A stretch of 9,040 bases of DNA from positions 1 through 9,040 of the forward strand of contig SOKG01000001.1 in the NCBI GenBank assembly GCA_004376205.1. Reading direction: 5' to 3'. Below, piece after piece: positions 5,454 through 9,040 of this stretch. Numbering within the stretch: the stretch's first letter is position 1; the number at the start of each line of letters is the position of its first letter. This DNA comes from Dehalococcoidia bacterium. Lineage in GTDB: Bacteria > Chloroflexota > Dehalococcoidia > SZUA-161. A program made the translations under genes and the position numbers. The notes beneath the pieces were generated by a model. That model saw only the letters and a program-made list of their open reading frames with translations. It had not been told where the DNA came from and searched no databases.

Positions 5454-5467
5454 TTGGCGGAGGGCAT

Positions 5468-5830
5468 ATGTACCAAGTGTCAGTAAGGCAGCACTTTGAC
5501 GCTGCCCACTACCTAAGAGGCTATGGTGGTAAATGTGAGGAGATGCATGGTCATCGCTTTGAGGTTGCGGTTACTCTGGAGTCTGAAGGTCTTAACGATA
5601 TCGGCATAGCCTTCGACTTTGCGGAACTCAAGAAGCACCTCGAAGAGGTACTGAAACGGTTTGATCACGTCTGCCTGAACGAGATATCACCCTTCGATAG
5701 TATCAATCCTTCCTCGGAGAATATCGCTGTAACCGTCTATCAAGAAGTAGTTGGGCGGCTGAGTGGGGTTGCAATCTCCCGTGTTGAGGTTTGGGAGGCT
5801 CCGGAGTCAAGGGTGGCCTATATCCCGTAG
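5468..5830 (+). CDS. queD: 6-pyruvoyl-tetrahydropterin synthase / QueD family protein with CExxHGH motif
   Basis: A COG0720 tunnelling-fold enzyme, 120 residues, the usual length. Zinc ligands are H14 (FDAAH), H27 and H29 (HGH); C23 is the usual nucleophile, D66-H67 (FDH) complete the catalytic set, and E110 (WEAPES) should anchor the pterin ring. SINPSSENIA (78-87) is typical of the family. QueD makes 6-carboxytetrahydropterin for queuosine and other 7-deazapurines. Here the motif is C-E-E-M-H-G-H (23-29), so Cys is followed by Glu. As I recall, CExxHGH defines a PTPS-I/III subgroup that can also cleave dihydroneopterin triphosphate to hydroxymethyl-dihydropterin and so replace FolB. The gene is last in folP-folK-queD, with a strong GGAGGG before its ATG. 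No folB is in the window, which fits a folate role, but other folate genes may lie elsewhere. Confidence 0.9.
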   Translation: MYQVSVRQHFDAAHYLRGYGGKCEEMHGHRFEVAVTLESEGLNDIGIAFDFAELKKHLEEVLKRFDHVCLNEISPFDSINPSSENIAVTVYQEVVGRLSGVAISRVEVWEAPESRVAYIP

Positions 5831-5842
5831 CGATGGTTCGGA

Positions 5843-6103
5843 TCAGTGCTGTTCAGAGGACAAAGCTGGGGTGCTCTGTTCTTCGGGTTGATGCTTAGGG
5901 GTCTCTTCAATCCTGGTAGACGCCATCAGTCGGCCAATAGAGAAACCTATTCCCAAAGCTGCCGAAAAGCCAATGATCACGGGAGCAGCTATTGCCCAGA
6001 AGCGCCAGGGCTCACCAGCGACTAGCCCCCATATGAATAGACCGGCAAGAACAAGGCAGCCTACGCTGATGATCGCCCCCCCAATTCGAAACTTGGCCAT
6101 CAC
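5843..6103 (-). CDS. Small two-helix membrane protein of unknown function
   Basis: An 86-residue protein with hydrophobic segments at about 7-29 and 35-58, joined by a short GEPWRFW turn, and then a polar tail rich in Glu, Gln, Pro and Ser (60-86). The second helix contains glycines at 45, 51, 53 and 57, a pattern often seen in packed helix pairs. I recognise no family. The start is GTG at 6103 or ATG at 6100; a full AGGAGG lies nine bases before the GTG and twelve before the ATG, which favours GTG. It is 69 bases downstream of the Trm112-like gene on the same strand, probably in one transcript, and converges with queD with only 12 bases between stops. No intrinsic terminator is visible at that junction. 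Confidence 0.75.
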   Translation of the reverse strand: MMAKFRIGGAIISVGCLVLAGLFIWGLVAGEPWRFWAIAAPVIIGFSAALGIGFSIGRLMASTRIEETPKHQPEEQSTPALSSEQH

Positions 6104-6112
6104 GTGTTGTTA

Positions 6113-6118
6113 CCTCCT
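6113..6118 (-). promoter_or_regulatory. Consensus Shine-Dalgarno site of the two-helix membrane protein
   Basis: The minus strand reads AGGAGG, the complete anti-16S complement and the best ribosome binding site in the window. Its spacing of nine bases to GTG (6103) against twelve to ATG (6100) is the reason for choosing the GTG start. It suggests that this small protein is made in quantity relative to its neighbour. Confidence 0.7.
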
Positions 6119-6172
6119 AACCTTGGTCTTTGAAAGGATCGCGGAAGACGACTTGCATTGAATTAGTGTGCC

Positions 6173-6355
6173 TTAATCACGGAGGTCTGGGGGCAGCAGA
6201 TTAGGGATAGCGTCATTGATTGGATAAGTCTCAGGGCACTGAGTGCACTTTAGCGATCCTGTGATTACCTCGTTCTCGTCCTCCTCGGTGACCTCGAGCT
6301 GAAGGGGCCCTTTACACATTGGGCAAGCCAAAATATCCATCAACTCTCTCTTCAT
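6173..6355 (-). CDS. Trm112-like zinc ribbon protein
   Basis: A 60-residue member of the Trm112p/YcaR-like family (PF03966). It has the start pattern MDILACPMCKGPLQL (6-20), a second pair at C37-x2-C40 and the PINDAIPNLLP ending (45-55). The four cysteines (11, 14, 37, 40) should bind one zinc. In eukaryotes and archaea Trm112 stabilises and activates methyltransferases acting on tRNA, rRNA and release factors; in bacteria the role of these short versions is much less clear. AGAGG lies four bases before the ATG. A near-consensus promoter is just upstream, so this is the first gene of a two-gene unit with the small membrane protein. No methyltransferase is adjacent. Confidence 0.85.
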   Translation of the reverse strand: MKRELMDILACPMCKGPLQLEVTEEDENEVITGSLKCTQCPETYPINDAIPNLLPPDLRD

Positions 6356-6377
6356 AGCACCTCTCTTCGTGAAGCTC

Positions 6378-6397
6378 CCTAATTGTGCCTAATTGTA
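6378..6397. repeat. 10-bp tandem repeat over the -10 region of the Trm112-like gene
   Basis: CCTAATTGTG (6378-6387) is followed at once by CCTAATTGTA (6388-6397), nine of ten bases identical. The second unit contains the -10 box (TACAAT on the minus strand) and the first places a similar CACAAT ten bases downstream, near the predicted start site. It may be a simple duplication or a binding site spaced by one helical turn. Confidence 0.5.
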
Positions 6398-6420
6398 GTT
6401 TACGATAGGAGAATTGTCAA
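6392..6420 (-). promoter_or_regulatory. Promoter of the Trm112-like / two-helix membrane protein unit
   Basis: On the minus strand TTGACA (6420-6415) is separated by exactly 17 bases from TACAAT (6397-6392). The -35 is perfect and the -10 matches five of six. Predicted start is near 6385, about 30 bases before the ATG at 6355. It lies just past the end of lepB and makes this unit independent of lepB transcription. Confidence 0.78.
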
Positions 6421-6475
6421 TCAGATGACGAGGTTCAAGCTGTACGGCTATGGTCTGAATCTCCGGGAGTCGCTA

Positions 6476-7030
6476 TCAAGGTGTTGCTTCCAATAGGGTG
6501 GGAGAGCGGTTTGGGGCAAATCCCCAATTGCCGATAGGCCAGATGATGAGCCACGCCTTGCCTACTATGTTTTTGCGGGGAATTCCCAGAGGGTCGGATA
6601 CACTCCGGGAGTCGAAGCTGTTGAGACGGTTGTCTCCCATGACGAAGTAGTGGCCCTCGGGCATTGTCCAGGTTCCAAATCTGTTGCCGGGATCTGCTGA
6701 GTCCAAGTACGGTTCATCTAGTTGATCGCCGTCAATATGGACGGTGCCATCCCTTCTTACCTCTATTGTCTCGCCGGGGAGCCCGATCACCCTCTTGATC
6801 CGGTCGAACTTCGGCTGATCCGGTGCATGGAAGACGATGACGTCGCCTCTGCTGGGATCGCGCCCAAACCAATAGGCCGTTTTGTTAACCAGAACGTACT
6901 GACCAGTGTGCAGATTCGGCTGCATGCTCGAGCCTTCGATCCTGAAGTTCTGTAGTATGAAATGCAGGACGAGGACGGCGACAACTGCCAGGAGAATGAT
7001 CGGGAGAATCTCGCGCAAGACAGGTCTCAT
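6476..7030 (-). CDS. lepB: Signal peptidase I
   Basis: The membrane-anchored serine protease that removes signal peptides from exported proteins. Numbered from an alternative ATG at 7033, one hydrophobic helix (9-28) anchors it with the catalytic domain outside. GSSMQPNL places the nucleophile Ser36 just after the helix, RIKRVIGLPGE places the general base Lys80, and GDNRLNSFDSR (133-143) is the conserved box downstream. Length (184 residues from 7030) is that of the compact Gram-positive-type enzymes, without the large inserted domain of E. coli LepB. Of the two adjacent ATGs (7033, 7030), AGGTG is five bases before the second and only two before the first, so 7030 is preferred. It is divergent from the ECF sigma gene across a shared 150-base region and supplies processing for exported proteins. 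Confidence 0.96.
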   Translation of the reverse strand: MRPVLREILPIILLAVVAVLVLHFILQNFRIEGSSMQPNLHTGQYVLVNKTAYWFGRDPSRGDVIVFHAPDQPKFDRIKRVIGLPGETIEVRRDGTVHIDGDQLDEPYLDSADPGNRFGTWTMPEGHYFVMGDNRLNSFDSRSVSDPLGIPRKNIVGKAWLIIWPIGNWGFAPNRSPTLLEATP

Positions 7031-7086
7031 CATTTCACCTTTGCCCTTATCACGGGGTTAGAACGCACAAGCCAAACATGGTAGAA

Positions 7087-7122
7087 TTGACACGGCTTTG
7101 GCCGAGCTAAGTTTAGTATAAA
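7087..7122 (+). promoter_or_regulatory. Possible plus-strand promoter elements of the ECF sigma gene
   Basis: A perfect TTGACA lies at 7087-7092 and a TATAAA at 7117-7122, but 24 bases apart, too far to work as one promoter. TTTAGT at 7112-7117 would give a 19-base spacer with a poor -10. TATAAA alone would start transcription near 7129, about 55 bases before the ATG at 7185. The pieces are reported as candidates; I cannot name a confident promoter or an ECF-type autoregulatory site here. Confidence 0.25.
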
Positions 7123-7144
7123 TAGAAGGTAGCTCTCCAGTCAA
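7115..7144 (-). promoter_or_regulatory. Promoter of lepB
   Basis: On the minus strand TTGACT (7144-7139) is separated by 18 bases from TATACT (7120-7115); each matches five of six consensus positions. The predicted start is near 7108, giving a leader of about 78 bases to 7030. A short inverted repeat, CGGC-TTTG-GCCG (7093-7104), lies in the leader just after the start site. The -10 overlaps a plus-strand TATAAA at 7117-7122. Confidence 0.65.
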
Positions 7145-7184
7145 GCGCGGCCAGGGTTCACCATACCTCGCAAACGGAGTGTTG

Positions 7185-7769
7185 ATGGAAGAACAGGAAT
7201 TGATATCGAGAAGTCGAGCGGGAGATGTTGAGGCTTTCAACCTGCTGGTTGAGCAATATCAGCGCTTGGCCTATAACCTTGCCCTGCGGATGCTGGGTAA
7301 TACCGAGGCAGCCGAGGATGCTACTCAGGACACATTCCTTTCCGCATATAGAGCCATCGGCAAGTTTAGAGGTGGCAGTTTCAAGGCCTGGATCTTGCGC
7401 ATAACCGCCAACTCCTGTCACGACAAGATGAGGGTGGCTCAGCGCGCGCGTGTTACATCCTTGGATACCCTGCTGGAGGTGTCAGGAGAACTCCCTGTAG
7501 GGGATAATGCTGAGTCTCCGGAGGACTATGTCCTGCGCCGGGAGTTAGGCCGATTCCTTAACGAGGGCCTAGTCCATCTACCCCAGGACCAACGTTTGGC
7601 GGTAATACTCTGTGATATTCAGGGACTGAGCTACGAGGAGATATGTCAGGCTACGGGCAGTTCCCTGGGTACTGTGAAATCACGGCTGAACAGGGGGCGG
7701 GCCCGGCTGAGGGACTTCTTGCTCCAGCGCAGGGAACTTTTGCCGGCTGAATTTCGTCAAGATAAGTAA
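7185..7769 (+). CDS. ECF-type RNA polymerase sigma factor (RpoE-like)
   Basis: A group 4 sigma factor of 194 residues. Region 2 spans about 20-86: YQRLAYNLALRMLGN (25-39), then EDATQDTFLSAYRAIGKF (44-61), the core-binding and -10-recognition part, and FKAWILRITANSCHDKMR (66-83). Region 4 spans about 122-182, with LPQDQRLAVILCDIQGLSYEEI (132-153) and the helix-turn-helix GSSLGTVKSRLNRGRARLRDFL (158-179) that reads the -35. Region 3 is absent, as expected. The frame has GTG (7179) and TTG (7182) upstream, but GGAG at 7176-7179 is five bases before the ATG at 7185, and MEEQELISRSRAGD fits family N-termini. The anti-sigma gene begins 16 bases after the stop, the usual paired arrangement. The stimulus is unknown; the neighbours point to the envelope. 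Confidence 0.95.
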   Translation: MEEQELISRSRAGDVEAFNLLVEQYQRLAYNLALRMLGNTEAAEDATQDTFLSAYRAIGKFRGGSFKAWILRITANSCHDKMRVAQRARVTSLDTLLEVSGELPVGDNAESPEDYVLRRELGRFLNEGLVHLPQDQRLAVILCDIQGLSYEEICQATGSSLGTVKSRLNRGRARLRDFLLQRRELLPAEFRQDK

Positions 7770-7785
7770 GAGAGGTTGTGTAGCC

Positions 7786-8436
7786 ATGTTTCTAGGTGGA
7801 AGAAAGACACGATGCCATAAAGTTCGGGGTATGCTCTCTGAATACATTGACAGCCGCCTCGATAGCGAGGACCGGGGTGACGTTGAGCGTCACCTCGAGA
7901 TATGTGAGGCTTGCTCGAACGAGCTTGAATCGTTGCAGATGACGGTGCAGCTACTCAACCGGGTGCCACTGATGCCAGCACCGAGGTCGTTTGCCATAAG
8001 CGAGGTCGGGACTGGCCGAGTAAGCATATTCGAGCCACAAAGGCTCGGTTGGCTGCGCCCAGCAACTGCGTTCGCCACCGTCGCCCTCATCGCATTGCTT
8101 ATAGTAGATTTCTTACAGGTTGTCCCACATGACCAGATAATGTTGTCGCCTACTCCTCAAGGGGAAGAGTATATGATCGAATCGAGAGGTGATGAGCCCG
8201 CTGAGGCCATTCCTGAGCCAGCCCCGGCCCCTGGGGAGGAGGCTCCGACAGAGGACGTCACTTCTTCCGATGAGTCTGGGCTAGGTGTTACTTATGAAGG
8301 TGAGGGGGAAATCTCGGGTGAGTCGGCAGCAGGTTGGCCATTGCGCCAGATCGAGATAGCCATGGGGGTGCTGGTTTTTGCCTCGGTTGCCCTGATGCTC
8401 TTCGCAAGGCGACGTCGAAGGTGGAGCAGGGTATAG
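7786..8436 (+). CDS. Zinc-binding anti-sigma factor with two membrane helices
   Basis: The N-terminal domain (about 9-60) is a zinc-binding anti-sigma (ZAS) domain with the signature H36-x3-C40-x2-C43 (RHLEICEACSNEL), preceded by MLSEYIDSRLD, which holds the cognate sigma factor at the membrane. TM1 is at about 91-111. Residues 112-188 are an outside linker rich in Pro, Glu, Gly and Ser with no fold I recognise. A second helix (about 189-207) is followed by RRRRRWSRV, so positive-inside topology places both ends in the cytoplasm. Most ZAS anti-sigma factors have one helix; the second helix and basic tail are unusual. C10-H11 might add a further metal ligand. The gene follows the sigma gene by 16 bases, with AGAGG about ten bases before the ATG. 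Release of sigma probably needs cleavage or a conformational signal through the linker; this is inference. Confidence 0.88.
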   Translation: MFLGGRKTRCHKVRGMLSEYIDSRLDSEDRGDVERHLEICEACSNELESLQMTVQLLNRVPLMPAPRSFAISEVGTGRVSIFEPQRLGWLRPATAFATVALIALLIVDFLQVVPHDQIMLSPTPQGEEYMIESRGDEPAEAIPEPAPAPGEEAPTEDVTSSDESGLGVTYEGEGEISGESAAGWPLRQIEIAMGVLVFASVALMLFARRRRRWSRV

Positions 8437-8481
8437 ATGGTATTAGAAGGCGGCTAAGTGGTAGTATCTGAAAATGTACCT

Positions 8482-8503
8482 GTTGCCCCTGATTCGGGGC
8501 GAT
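8482..8503 (+). other. Stem-loop upstream of the SIMPL lipoprotein gene
   Basis: GCCCC (8485-8489) and GGGGC (8496-8500) pair across the six-base loop TGATTC, and the stem extends by T-A flanked by two G-T wobbles. No T-run follows, so it is not a clear terminator. It sits 46 bases after the anti-sigma stop and just before the ribosome binding site at 8513-8517, where it could protect the downstream mRNA or partly separate expression of the two genes. Confidence 0.35.
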
Positions 8504-8522
8504 GAACAGAAAGGGGGTAGAA

Positions 8523-9040
8523 ATGAAAAAGGGTTTGTTGTTGGTCTTGAGCTTTGTTCTGTTGGTTGGCCTGCTGCTGGTTGGTTGCGAGTCGGAGGAG
8601 AGCGAGGCTGCTGAGGAGGGGGAGGGACTTGCAACCCCACAGGATATCCGGGCTCTGGTGGCGAGCGAAAGCTCGCAGCAGACAGGGGTCTGGGTAACTG
8701 GCACGGGGACGGTGGCGGTAACTCCTGATGTGGCTATCCTCCGCTTGGGGGTCGAGGCTGAGGCAGCGACCGTTACCGAGGCCCAGAGCGATGCCGCGGT
8801 GGCAATGACAGAGGTCATGTCTGTACTCAGTGCGAACGGCGTTGCCGAGAAGGACATCCAGACTCAGTGGTACAGTATCTATCCGGTGAGGAAATGGATT
8901 GATGACACCAATGAGCAAATCACGATTGGCTTTAGGGTGACCAATACGGTGACGGCAAAGATCAGGGACATCGGCAAAACCGGCGCCGTCATCGATGCTG
9001 TAGCCGAGGCGGGTGGCGACCTGACCCGGATCGAGGGCAT
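8523..9040 (+). CDS. SIMPL-domain (DUF541) lipoprotein, 3' truncated by window edge
   Basis: The frame is open from ATG 8523 to the window edge (172 codons), and the rest of the gene lies outside. Residues 1-22 are a lipoprotein signal peptide: MKKG, a Leu/Val-rich core, and the lipobox LVGC, with C22 the lipidated residue. An acidic linker (23-36) follows. From about 57 the sequence VTGTGTVAVTPDVAILRLGVEAEA starts the SIMPL domain (PF04402), continuing with AMTEVMSVLSANGVAEKDIQTQWYSIYPV and ITIGFRVTNTVTAKIRDIGKTGAVIDAV. These are characteristic of the family, whose members include periplasmic proteins such as E. coli YggE, linked to oxidative stress. Here the protein should be anchored outside the membrane. 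GGGGG (8513-8517) lies five bases before the ATG. Its place after the sigma/anti-sigma pair suggests a regulon target or a sensor of the same system; this is inference. Confidence 0.9.
   Translation, partial: MKKGLLLVLSFVLLVGLLLVGCESEESEAAEEGEGLATPQDIRALVASESSQQTGVWVTGTGTVAVTPDVAILRLGVEAEAATVTEAQSDAAVAMTEVMSVLSANGVAEKDIQTQWYSIYPVRKWIDDTNEQITIGFRVTNTVTAKIRDIGKTGAVIDAVAEAGGDLTRIEG

Noticed and set aside
5828..5845. Shared terminator between convergent queD and the two-helix membrane protein gene
   Set aside because: The stop codons are 12 bases apart and no inverted repeat with a T-run is present.
6421..6475. Terminator after lepB
   Set aside because: Only tiny stems such as CTCC-C-GGAG are visible and no T-run follows; not enough to call.
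8288..8918. Long minus-strand frames (up to 189 residues) opposite the anti-sigma and SIMPL genes
   Set aside because: The plus strand has a signal peptide with lipobox and a SIMPL domain; the minus-strand translations are Ser/Pro/Thr-rich antisense sequence.

Overview
The window is a gene-dense, moderately GC-rich bacterial chromosome segment. Twelve complete protein genes, one 3'-truncated gene and one probable 5'-truncated gene fill almost all of it, and no gap without a gene exceeds about 160 bases. The gene set suggests the Chloroflexota, probably a Dehalococcoidia-like lineage: a thiamine enzyme with an N-terminal ThiD2-type domain, a translin-family protein (rare in bacteria), tandem FmdB-type zinc ribbons, and an ECF sigma factor followed by an anti-sigma factor and a SIMPL lipoprotein. 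The taxonomic call is inference; there is no rRNA or other marker here. I see no mobile element, CRISPR array, tRNA or rRNA.

Left part, mostly minus strand. After the likely tail of a plus-strand gene (2-67) there is a minus-strand pair: a Fur-family metal regulator (822-1262) and, downstream of it, a six-helix membrane protein of unknown function (102-728) with two HxxH motifs. The fur promoter is nearly consensus, and a 23-bp Fur-box-like palindrome covers its predicted transcription start. Next is a minus-strand operon that reads, in transcription order, FmdB-like zinc ribbon (3544-3924), second FmdB-like zinc ribbon (3154-3528), ThiD2-ThiE fusion (2101-3141) and translin-family protein (1453-2100). 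The last two are joined with no gap between stop and start codon. A G-rich tract that meets the G-quadruplex pattern lies between this operon and the fur promoter.

Centre, plus strand. A divergent promoter region (about 3925-4061) also drives folP-folK-queD (4062-5830), a compact pterin/folate operon. The QueD-family protein carries a CExxHGH active-site motif. As I recall the literature, this motif marks COG0720 members that work in both folate synthesis (replacing FolB) and 7-deazapurine synthesis, so its place beside folP and folK is meaningful.

Right part. A minus-strand pair (Trm112-like zinc protein, 6173-6355, then a two-helix membrane protein, 5843-6103) has its own near-consensus promoter. 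Signal peptidase I (6476-7030, minus) is divergent from an envelope-stress-type module on the plus strand: ECF sigma factor (7185-7769), a zinc-binding anti-sigma factor with two membrane helices (7786-8436), and a SIMPL-domain lipoprotein (8523 to the window edge). Signal peptidase I next to an ECF/anti-sigma/lipoprotein module suggests a region concerned with the cell envelope.

Most genes are ordinary members of known families. The items most worth following up are the Fur-linked membrane protein, the bacterial translin with TRAX-like catalytic glutamates coupled to thiamine synthesis, the CExxHGH QueD in the folate operon, and the two-helix anti-sigma factor with its SIMPL lipoprotein partner.
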